Shown here piece by piece: positions 57,556-64,000 of a DNA stretch of 64,000 nt. Origin of the DNA: Mongoliimonas terrestris (lineage in GTDB: Bacteria > Pseudomonadota > Alphaproteobacteria > Rhizobiales > Pleomorphomonadaceae); assembly GCF_001927285.1 (NCBI RefSeq), contig NZ_MSIG01000001.1, positions 248,001-312,000 on the forward strand, written 5' to 3'. A program made the position numbers and the translations under genes. Below the pieces are notes generated by a model. That model saw only the letters and a list, made by a program, of their open reading frames with translations. It did no database searches and was not told where the DNA came from. The stretch's first letter is position 1; the number at the start of each line of letters is the position of its first letter.

Positions 57556-58892
57556 TCAGGAAACTCTCGCTTCTCGCGGCCGGCGCCTGCCTTGGCGCCG
57601 CCGTCACCGTCGTCACAGGAACCGGCCAGCTGCCGGGTCTGGGAACCGCGATCGCGGCCAGTGCCGACACCTATCGCCAGCTCAATCTCTTCGGCGACGT
57701 GTTCGAGCGCATCCGCGCCGACTACGTGGAGGAACCGGACGAGGCGGCGCTGGTGGAGTCTGCCATCAACGGCATGCTCACTTCCCTCGACCCGCATTCG
57801 AGCTACATGAGCCCGAAGTCCTTCCAGGACATGCAGGTGCAGACCCGCGGCGAGTTCGGCGGGCTCGGCATCGAGGTCACCATGGAGGAGGGCGCGGTCA
57901 AGGTGGTCACGCCGATCGACGAGACCCCGGCCGCCCGCGCGGGCGTCATGGCCGGCGACCTCATCGTCGGGCTCGACGGCGAACAGGTGCAGGGCATGAC
58001 CCTGCAGCAGGCCGTGGAGAAGATGCGCGGCCCGGTGAACACGCCGATCACCCTGCAGATCCAGCGGGCCGGATCCGACAAGCAGATCGAGATCAAGGTC
58101 GTGCGCGACGTGATCCGCATCCAGTCGGTGCGCTCGCGCGTCGAGGGCGACGTGGGCTATGTGCGCGTGACCCAGTTCACCGAGCAGACCTTCGAGGGCC
58201 TGAAGACGGCCGTCGACAAGATCCGCAAGGACGTGGGCGACGACACGCTGAAGGGCTTCGTCATCGACCTGCGCAACAACCCCGGCGGCCTTCTCGACCA
58301 GGCGATCGCGGTCTCCGACGCCTTCCTGGACAAGGGGGAGATCGTCTCCACCCGCGGCCGGCATGAGAACGAGACCCGGCGCTACTCAGCCCGCAGCGGC
58401 GACCTGACCGGCGGCAAGCCGATCATCGTCCTCGTCAACGGCGGTTCGGCGTCCGCGTCCGAGATCGTCGGCGGCGCCCTGCAGGACCACCGCCGCGCCA
58501 CCATCGTGGGCACCCGGTCGTTCGGCAAGGGCTCCGTCCAGACCATCATCCCGCTCGGCGCCAACGGGGCGATCCGTCTGACGACGGCGCGCTACTACAC
58601 GCCGTCGGGCACCTCCATCCAGGCCAAGGGCATCACCCCGGACATCGAGGTGCTGCAGGAGCTGCCGGAGGAGCTGAAGGACCAGGTCACCGAGACCAAG
58701 GGCGAAGCGAGCCTTCGCGGCCACCTCAACGCCGAGGACGGGGCCGAGAAGGAGGAGTCCGGCTCGCAGGCCTACGTGCCGCCGGATCCGAAGGACGACA
58801 AGCAGCTGAACTACGCCTACGACCTGTTGCGCGGCCTGCAGGCGAACAGCGCCTTCCCGCCGAGCCAGGCGGCCGCTCCGATCCCGAACTGA
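57552..58892 (+). CDS. ctpA: Carboxy-terminal processing protease (S41A)
   Basis: 446 residues. An N-terminal signal or anchor segment (LLAAGACLGAAVTVVTG), a PDZ domain (about 88-170, GLGIEVTMEEGAVKVVTPIDETPAARAGVMAGDLIVGLDG) and the S41 core. The catalytic Ser is in GGSASASE (about 299-303) and the Lys in FGKGSVQ. An acidic C-terminal tail follows. Periplasmic protease for cell-wall hydrolases or lipoproteins. Coupled to the EnvC-like gene, a conserved pairing. Confidence 0.95.
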   Translation: MIRKLSLLAAGACLGAAVTVVTGTGQLPGLGTAIAASADTYRQLNLFGDVFERIRADYVEEPDEAALVESAINGMLTSLDPHSSYMSPKSFQDMQVQTRGEFGGLGIEVTMEEGAVKVVTPIDETPAARAGVMAGDLIVGLDGEQVQGMTLQQAVEKMRGPVNTPITLQIQRAGSDKQIEIKVVRDVIRIQSVRSRVEGDVGYVRVTQFTEQTFEGLKTAVDKIRKDVGDDTLKGFVIDLRNNPGGLLDQAIAVSDAFLDKGEIVSTRGRHENETRRYSARSGDLTGGKPIIVLVNGGSASASEIVGGALQDHRRATIVGTRSFGKGSVQTIIPLGANGAIRLTTARYYTPSGTSIQAKGITPDIEVLQELPEELKDQVTETKGEASLRGHLNAEDGAEKEESGSQAYVPPDPKDDKQLNYAYDLLRGLQANSAFPPSQAAAPIPN

Positions 58893-58916
58893 TCGGCGCA
58901 CCAGGGTTGACCGAAC

Positions 58917-58951
58917 AAGCGCTCCGCCCGTAAAGGGCGGGGCGCTTTTTT
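58917..58951 (+). terminator. Intrinsic terminator after ctpA
   Basis: AGCGCTCCGCCC and GGGCGGGGCGCT pair across loop GTAAA, followed by TTTTTT. It lies 24 bp past the ctpA stop and is the clearest rho-independent terminator in the window. The rest of the gap up to 59219 holds only the presumed promoter of the next gene (AT-rich patch near 59110-59140). Confidence 0.93.
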
Positions 58952-59219
58952 CATGTCCGGTTCGCTGCGGCCCGGCCGGCCGGCGCCAGATCGGACCTGC
59001 CCGCGTTGCAGACGTCCCGTGCCAGTCGGGACCGGATAGGCCTGCACCCCTGTTCGGCAGCGCGGTTCGTCAAAGACGCGCTCGTCCCGTGCCGGAGAAC
59101 GGCGAGGGACGACACATTTACCTTTCATTATCCATTCCGCACGATGGTGAGGCATGCCCCCGCGACGGACCGGACGGTCCGGCCGGCCGCTGATTCGCCC
59201 GCAGTCCGATCGGGTTTCG

Positions 59220-60368
59220 ATGAGCGATCTCACCTCACCACTCGGCTACAAGCCGCCGGCCGGAAGCCGAACGGCCCGGCCCGTCGGGCTGATTCTCGCG
59301 TCCGTGGTGGTCGCCGTCGCCGCCATGGTGGTTCTCTGGGTCGTCGTGGTGGAGGATCCGCTCGGCGGCCAGCCGGTGGCCATCGCCGCCATCGAGAGGG
59401 CGGAGGGACCGGTCCAGCGCGAGGACGTGACGGTGGTCGGCGTGAAATCCGGCTTTGGCGAGATCCTGCCGCAGGTCGGCGAAGAAGCCGAAGACCCGGA
59501 CGCGGCGATCGACAGCGTCGAGGTGCCGCCCGACGGCATCGTGCCGCCCCGGTCCACCGCCATCCTGACCGCGCCCGATCCGGACCTTGTGGAGGAGACC
59601 GCCCTCGGGCCGTTGCCGAAGGTGTCCGTCACCGGGCTCCGGCCGCTCGACGCCTATGCGCGGCCGGTGCCGGGCTTCGTCGGCCAATCGCCCCGCATCG
59701 CCCTCGTGGTCGGCGGCCTCGGCCTCAGCCAGACCGGCACCCAGGAGGCGCTCGCCAGCCTGCCGCCCGATATCACGCTGGGCTTCGCGCCCTACGGCTC
59801 CAGCTTGGACCGGTGGGTGCAGAAGGCCCGCCAGAACGGCCACGAGCTGCTGCTGCAGCTGCCCATGGAGCCCTACGACTATCCGGACAACGATCCCGGT
59901 CCGCACACCCTCCTGACCTCGCTGGACAAGGAGCGGAACCGGGAGCGGCTCCACTGGCTGCTCGGCCGCCTCAGCCTCTATGTGGGCGTGCAGACCTACA
60001 TGGGTGCCCGTTTCACCGCAGAGACGCCGGCCCTCGAAGCCGTGATGAGCGAACTGGGCACCCGGGGGTTGCTGTTCGTGGACGAGGGCAGCTCGTCGCG
60101 GAGCGTGGCGGCCGACGTCGCCAAGACGCGGGCGGTGCCCTTCGCCAAGGCGGACATCCTGATCGACGCGATCCCGTCGGAGTCCGACATCGCCAGCCGC
60201 CTCGCCCAGCTGGAACAGATCGCCCGGTCCCGCGGCCTTGCCATCGGCACGGCGAGCGCCCTGCCGGTGACGGTGCGGGAGATCGCCAATTGGGCCCGGA
60301 CCCTGGAGGCGCGCGGCATCACCCTGGTGCCGATCAGCGCCACGCAGTCCCTCGCCGATCGGCCCTGA
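59220..60368 (+). CDS. Divergent polysaccharide deacetylase family protein (YibQ-like)
   Basis: 382 residues from the ATG at 59220. A short cytosolic N-terminus and one membrane helix (about 26-48, [23 protein letters not shown]) are followed by a linker and, from about 160, the DUF610 domain ([62 protein letters not shown]). The family resembles NodB-type deacetylases; activity is unproven. Its place after ctpA and before rppH is conserved in Rhizobiales. Confidence 0.9.
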   Translation: MSDLTSPLGYKPPAGSRTARPVGLILASVVVAVAAMVVLWVVVVEDPLGGQPVAIAAIERAEGPVQREDVTVVGVKSGFGEILPQVGEEAEDPDAAIDSVEVPPDGIVPPRSTAILTAPDPDLVEETALGPLPKVSVTGLRPLDAYARPVPGFVGQSPRIALVVGGLGLSQTGTQEALASLPPDITLGFAPYGSSLDRWVQKARQNGHELLLQLPMEPYDYPDNDPGPHTLLTSLDKERNRERLHWLLGRLSLYVGVQTYMGARFTAETPALEAVMSELGTRGLLFVDEGSSSRSVAADVAKTRAVPFAKADILIDAIPSESDIASRLAQLEQIARSRGLAIGTASALPVTVREIANWARTLEARGITLVPISATQSLADRP

Positions 60369-60453
60369 CGGCGCGGCCATCCGTTGCCGGAGCGATGACA
60401 GGGCCGGGCATTCCGGTGCATGCTGCGGCGAGCCATCGAACCGGAGTGCCGTG

Positions 60454-60954
60454 ATGACCGAGCCGGAAGACCTGCCCTATCGCCCGTGCGTCGGCGCGGT
60501 CCTGATCAACCGGTCGGGCCTTGTCTGGATCGGCCGGCGGCTGGACGCGGCCGGCGACGGGGACGACGGCTGGCAGCTGCCCCAGGGCGGGATCGACCCC
60601 GGCGAGGACATCCTGGCCGCCGCCCGGCGCGAGCTCCACGAGGAGACGAACGTCTCGTCGGCGACGCTGCTGGCGGAGGCGCCGGACTGGTACGCCTACG
60701 ACCTGCCGCCGGACGTCGGCAAGGAGAAGTTCAAGCGCAAGTGGCGGGGGCAGACCCAGAAGTGGTTCGCCTTCCGGTTCGACGGCGACGAGAGCGAGAT
60801 CGACATCCACCGGCCCGCCGGCGGCGCCCACAAGCCCGAGTTCGGGCGCTGGCGCTGGGAGGCTCTCGACCGGCTGCCGGCCCTGATCGTGCCCTTCAAG
60901 CGGCCGGTCTACGAGAAGGTGGCCGCCGCCTTCGCCCACCTGGTCCGGACGTGA
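60454..60954 (+). CDS. rppH: RNA pyrophosphohydrolase (Nudix)
   Basis: 166 residues from the ATG at 60454 (CCGGAG upstream). Rpp[22 protein letters not shown], the Nudix box [23 protein letters not shown], and the RppH-typical [15 protein letters not shown] and [28 protein letters not shown]. Removes pyrophosphate from 5' mRNA ends to start decay. Confidence 0.95.
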   Translation: MTEPEDLPYRPCVGAVLINRSGLVWIGRRLDAAGDGDDGWQLPQGGIDPGEDILAAARRELHEETNVSSATLLAEAPDWYAYDLPPDVGKEKFKRKWRGQTQKWFAFRFDGDESEIDIHRPAGGAHKPEFGRWRWEALDRLPALIVPFKRPVYEKVAAAFAHLVRT

Positions 60955-61033
60955 GCGCCGGCAAAGACCCTGCTCCCGATTCCCCGTCCGCGGCGATCCC
61001 CGCCCGATCCGACCCGAACCACCGGACCCTTCG

Positions 61034-61588
61034 ATGCCCGAAAGCCTGAAAGCGGAGCCGACCGACGACGCCTGGAAGACCGGCCTGCCCTTCCGGCCGA
61101 ACGTCGGCATCTGCCTGTTCGGCCCGGGCGGCCACGTGTTCGCCGGCCGCCTCACGCCCAATCCGGACGGATGGCCGGATCCGGAGCGGACGGCGCCCGG
61201 CGCCGACTGGTCCATGCCGCAAGGCGGGATCGACCCCGGAGAGGATCTGGAAGGCGCCGCGCGGCGGGAGCTCTGGGAGGAGACCGGCGTCACCAGCGCC
61301 ACGCTCCTCGCCATCGGCGAGCCGTCCTGGACCTACGACTTTCCGGCCCGCGGCGCACCCGGCCACAAGCTCCACCCGTTCCGCGGCCAGAGGCAGCGCT
61401 GGGTGGCGTTCCGGTTCGAGGGCTCGGAAGCGGAGATCCGGGTGGATGCGGCGCACACCGACGAGCCAGCGGAGTTCCTGGAGTGGGGCTGGCGTCCGCT
61501 CGCCATGATGCCGTCGATCGGGCTCGTGCACCGGCGTCCGGTCTATGCGGAGGTGGCGGCGCTGTTCGGCCGGTTCGCGGCGGCCTGA
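61034..61588 (+). CDS. Second RppH-like Nudix hydrolase
   Basis: 184 residues. Nudix box [23 protein letters not shown] and the RppH-like features [21 protein letters not shown] and EFLEWGWRPLAMMPSIGLVHRRPVY. Clearly paralogous to rppH 79 bp upstream but with an N-terminal extension of 20 residues and the QTQKW element changed to GQRQRW. It could share mRNA decapping or have moved to nucleotides such as Ap4A. The next gene start overlaps the stop (TGATG). Confidence 0.9.
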   Translation: MPESLKAEPTDDAWKTGLPFRPNVGICLFGPGGHVFAGRLTPNPDGWPDPERTAPGADWSMPQGGIDPGEDLEGAARRELWEETGVTSATLLAIGEPSWTYDFPARGAPGHKLHPFRGQRQRWVAFRFEGSEAEIRVDAAHTDEPAEFLEWGWRPLAMMPSIGLVHRRPVYAEVAALFGRFAAA

Positions 61589-61992
61589 TGCGGGCGCCGC
61601 GCGCCATCGCCCTTGCCGCCGGGCTGGTGCTGCTCCAGGCCCCGGGCGCGATCGGCGCCGAGCGGACCGGCACCACCGCCGCGCCGCTTCTTTCCACCGA
61701 CGGCACCTGGAGCGCCCGGAAGACGGTGCGCCTGCCGCAAGGGCCGGACGGGACCGTCGCCGCCCTCTCCTGGCTGGTCGCCTATCCGGCGGCCGGACCG
61801 GTGGTGGCGGAGATCTGCGTCGGGCGGCGGTGCCTGGAAACCGACCGGCCGGAGGTCTACGACGACCGGCGGCTTGCGGGCATCCCGCTCGGCCCCGTCA
61901 CCCTCCGCGTCCGTACGGCGGCGCCGGACGGCGGTCCGCGCCTGGTTGCCGGGTTGCCGATCCGAATCAGCGTCACCTTGAAGGCGCCGTGA
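61588..61992 (+). CDS. Small exported protein resembling FlhE
   Basis: 134 residues with a signal peptide (IALAAGLVLLQAPGAIGA). The body ALSWLVAYPAAGPVVAEICVGRRCLETDRPE and the end LRVRTAAPDGGPRLVAGLPIRISVTL match the FlhE layout (a strand, RVRLC-like cysteine pair, then a Pro/Gly-rich end). FlhE is a periplasmic flagellar accessory protein. Its presence away from any flagellar gene, behind two Nudix genes, is odd. Similarity is by eye, and the family assignment is tentative. Confidence 0.5.
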   Translation: MRAPRAIALAAGLVLLQAPGAIGAERTGTTAAPLLSTDGTWSARKTVRLPQGPDGTVAALSWLVAYPAAGPVVAEICVGRRCLETDRPEVYDDRRLAGIPLGPVTLRVRTAAPDGGPRLVAGLPIRISVTLKAP

Positions 61993-62216
61993 CCCGCTTT
62001 CGGGCGGTCCGCCACGGCAAATCGGGACACGGTCGGGCTGGACGGTGGCGGTCCGGCGGACCGGCAGCTTGGCCGTCTGACCCTGCGGACGCGCTCGGTT
62101 CTGCGGCGGCTAAGCTCGCTTCAGGCCTTCAACCCGCTTTGCTTGTTTCCAGATTTACCGCATGCGGCTAACATGCATTCAGGGCGTCGGGGGGCACCGC
62201 AAGCCCGAGACGACCC

Positions 62217-63155
62217 TTGGAGCATCAGCCTCAACCCCGCTACCGGTTGCGCGGGGCGACCGCGCCGCCCCGCCTGCCCGTCCGAACCGGCGCCGTTCTC
62301 GCCCGCGGCCTTATGGCCGGCACGGCGTCCGGCATGCGGGCGGCCCTTGCCCGCGCCGCACGCGACCCGGGATCGCCGCCCGTGCCCATGCTGCACGCGC
62401 GCCTCTTCTTCCGCCGCCGCCTGGTCCTGGCTGTCGATCCCGCCAGCCTCGACCGTCAGCTGGCCGTCAACGTGACCGACGGCACCTGGTGGATCGACCT
62501 TGCGGACCGCCTGACGGACGGCGCCGACTGGACCGACGTCATCCACCCGCTGGCGACCTATGAGGCGCACCGGGACATGGTGGCGTTGATCGAGGCGGAC
62601 CTTCGCTACCGCGACACCACGCTCTATGCAGTCCTCGCCGCCCAGGCGGCCGCCGGCGCGCCGGCGGTCCGCTTCGGCGTGGCGCTCGCCGACCGCGCCC
62701 GCATCGATGCCTACTTCGACTATTACGTGGCCCTGGTGCGCAGCATCGAACGGCGGGGGCTGATGCCGCGAAGCGCGCTCCCGCTTCGCAAGGTGCCGCG
62801 CGGCGGCGGCGTGCGGCCCTGGTACGAATGGACCGAACGGGATCCGGGCATCGCCATCGGGCCTGACGGAGAGGTCCTGCGCTTTGCCGGCGGGCGGCAC
62901 CGGACGGCGATCGCCCGGTCGCTGGGCCTGCCGAGCATGCCGGTGGAGCTGCGGCTCGTGCACACCCGCTGGCTCCGCTCCGAGATGGAGCGCACGGGCA
63001 AGACGGCGGAGCGGATCCTGCTCGACTGGGCGGCCGAACGGGCCCCGACCGCGGCCCTCCACCGGACGGGCTGGTTCGCCCACCGGGTGGCCGGCGCCCG
63101 GTCGGCGGAGACGATCGGCGCCCTCGTGGCCGCGGCCGGGCTGCTGCCGGTCTGA
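62217..63155 (+). CDS. Uncharacterised protein with a ParB/sulfiredoxin-like GRHR motif
   Basis: Up to 312 residues; start uncertain between TTG 62217, ATG 62313 and ATG 62334, none with a good ribosome site. No signal peptide or membrane segment in the core. A C-terminal motif around residue 225 reads DPGIAIGPDGEVLRFAGGRHR then TAIARSLGLPSMPVELRLVH, resembling the GxxR nucleotide-phosphate loop of ParB-like or sulfiredoxin folds. Earlier W/Y-rich blocks include DGTWWIDLADRL and YFDYYVALVRSI. Function unknown. Convergent with atpC. Confidence 0.7.
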   Translation: MEHQPQPRYRLRGATAPPRLPVRTGAVLARGLMAGTASGMRAALARAARDPGSPPVPMLHARLFFRRRLVLAVDPASLDRQLAVNVTDGTWWIDLADRLTDGADWTDVIHPLATYEAHRDMVALIEADLRYRDTTLYAVLAAQAAAGAPAVRFGVALADRARIDAYFDYYVALVRSIERRGLMPRSALPLRKVPRGGGVRPWYEWTERDPGIAIGPDGEVLRFAGGRHRTAIARSLGLPSMPVELRLVHTRWLRSEMERTGKTAERILLDWAAERAPTAALHRTGWFAHRVAGARSAETIGALVAAAGLLPV

Positions 63156-63202
63156 CCGCGCGCGAACGACAGGTTTTTCGGCACGGCCCTGCCGGCGGAA
63201 CG

Positions 63203-63226
63203 AAAAACCCCGGGCATGGCCCGGGG
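63203..63226 (-). terminator. Intrinsic terminator of the atp operon
   Basis: On the minus strand CCCCGGGC-cat-GCCCGGGG is followed by TTTTT (63207-63203). It lies 46 bp past the atpC stop. The hairpin is bidirectional and could also end transcription from the preceding convergent gene. Confidence 0.9.
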
Positions 63227-63271
63227 TTCAGAGACGATGGTGCGGCGCCGACCGGTCGGCCCGGGCAAGAC

Positions 63272-63673
63272 TCAGGCGGCGCGGAGCGCGTCGGCCACGT
63301 CGCGCAGCTGGGCAAGCTTCTGCTCGGCGCGCTGGCGGGCGTCCGGGGTCTTGGCGTCCGTCACGTCCTCTTCGGCGTTGCGGATCTCGGCGGCGATCTG
63401 GTCCGCCTTGAGGTCGGCGACCGGAACCGCCTTCTCGGCGAGCACCGTCAGACCGGTCGGCGACACGTCGGCGAAGCCGCCGCGGATGAAGATGCGCGTG
63501 GTGTCGGATCCGGTCCGCACCGTCACCACTCCGGCCCGGAGCGTGGTGAGGAAGGGCGAATGGTTGGCGAGCACGCCGAAGTCGCCGTCGACTCCCGGCA
63601 GGTCCACCTGATCCACCTCGGTGGACAGAACCAGGCGCTCGGGGCTCACCAGTTCGAACTTGAAGGTCGCCAT
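63272..63673 (-). CDS. atpC: ATP synthase epsilon subunit
   Basis: 133 residues. The N-terminal beta-sandwich is complete (FELVSPERLVLSTEVDQVDLPGVDGDFGVLANHSPFLTTLRAGVV), and the C-terminal helical hairpin is present (EIRNAEEDVTDAKTPDARQRAEQKLAQL). Couples rotation of the c-ring with F1 and inhibits ATP hydrolysis. GGGAGAGCC lies upstream; it follows atpD by 118 bp. Confidence 0.97.
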   Translation of the reverse strand: MATFKFELVSPERLVLSTEVDQVDLPGVDGDFGVLANHSPFLTTLRAGVVTVRTGSDTTRIFIRGGFADVSPTGLTVLAEKAVPVADLKADQIAAEIRNAEEDVTDAKTPDARQRAEQKLAQLRDVADALRAA

Positions 63674-63791
63674 AGGAAAGGCTCTCCCGGAGGCCGCTGT
63701 TCAAGAGATCGGGCGGCGACGCCGCCCGTCCGTTCGGATCGAGACCGGACAAGGAGGGTTCGCCCGGCAAAGGCCGGGCGACCGTTCGTCC

Positions 63792-64000
63792 TCAGGCCGC
63801 CTGGGCGGCCATCTTCTGGGCCTTCTCGATCGCGTCCTCGATCGTGCCGACCATGTAGAAGGCGGCTTCCGGCAAGTGGTCGTACTTGCCTTCGACGAGA
63901 CCCTTGAAGCCCTTGATGGTGTCTTCCAGGGCGACGAGCTTGCCCGGCGATCCGGTGAAGACTTCGGCCACGAAGAAGGGCTGCGACAGGAAGCGCTCGA
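63792..64000 (-). CDS. atpD: ATP synthase beta subunit, C-terminal part
   Basis: The last 68 or so codons of atpD; the gene continues beyond the window. The sequence [19 protein letters not shown], then [32 protein letters not shown], is the near-invariant end of the F1 beta subunit, followed by [17 protein letters not shown]. Catalytic residues lie outside the window. Confidence 0.97.
   Translation of the reverse strand, partial: ERFLSQPFFVAEVFTGSPGKLVALEDTIKGFKGLVEGKYDHLPEAAFYMVGTIEDAIEKAQKMAAQAA

Overview
The window is GC-rich (about 70% by eye), densely coded chromosome from an alphaproteobacterium, most likely Hyphomicrobiales (Rhizobiales). The right third carries the familiar rhizobial order rplU-rpmA-(GNAT)-(GNAT)-obgE-proB-proA-nadD-rsfS-rlmH-envC-like-ctpA-yibQ-like-rppH followed by atpC/atpD on the other strand. 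The left end carries a form I aerobic carbon monoxide dehydrogenase operon in the coxM-S-L-D-E-F order known from carboxydotrophic relatives such as Oligotropha. No tRNA, rRNA, CRISPR array, transposase or prophage gene was seen.

Layout. 1-7.8 kb: the end of a LytTR regulator (CoxC-like), then coxMSLDEF; three 20-bp-phased repeats lie before coxM and five REP-like palindromes lie between coxL and coxD. 7.9-15.1 kb: signalling genes (PAS/PAS hybrid kinase, PAS-GGDEF cyclase, NarX/NarL-type pair), a PepSY protein and a PfkB sugar kinase. 15.3-31.0 kb: a divergent accessory locus. Leftward run: two DJ-1/PfpI proteins around a benzoylformate-decarboxylase-like ThDP enzyme, glycogen debranching enzyme, an N-acylglucosamine-epimerase-like protein fused to a STAS domain, a DUF4239 membrane protein, an aquaporin-like channel and an EthD-like protein. 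Rightward run: SnoaL-like, EthD-like, GMC oxidoreductase, SnoaL-ankyrin fusion and glyoxalase-fold (VOC) protein. 31.0-41.5 kb: a tctCBA tripartite carboxylate transporter whose last gene is a TetR regulator, then a GntR regulator divergent from a peptide-type ABC importer. 41.6-45.5 kb: a two-subunit exported molybdenum hydroxylase (IorAB type) and two small membrane or secreted proteins. 45.6-64 kb: the housekeeping block, interrupted between proB and proA by a reversed LytTR-plus-membrane-protein pair.

How it fits together. CoxM, S and L form the CO-oxidising enzyme; CoxD, E and F mature its Mo-Cu site. The central locus reads as one regulated unit: a single 672-bp AT-rich divergent region holds two operator-like palindromes, a promoter-like sequence and a 32-codon reading frame, and the products (aldehyde- and ketoacid-type enzymes, a GMC oxidase, cyclase-like and EthD-like folds, a channel) suggest a small-molecule pathway fed by the neighbouring importers. 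Its substrate cannot be read from sequence; this locus is the best candidate here for an undescribed system.
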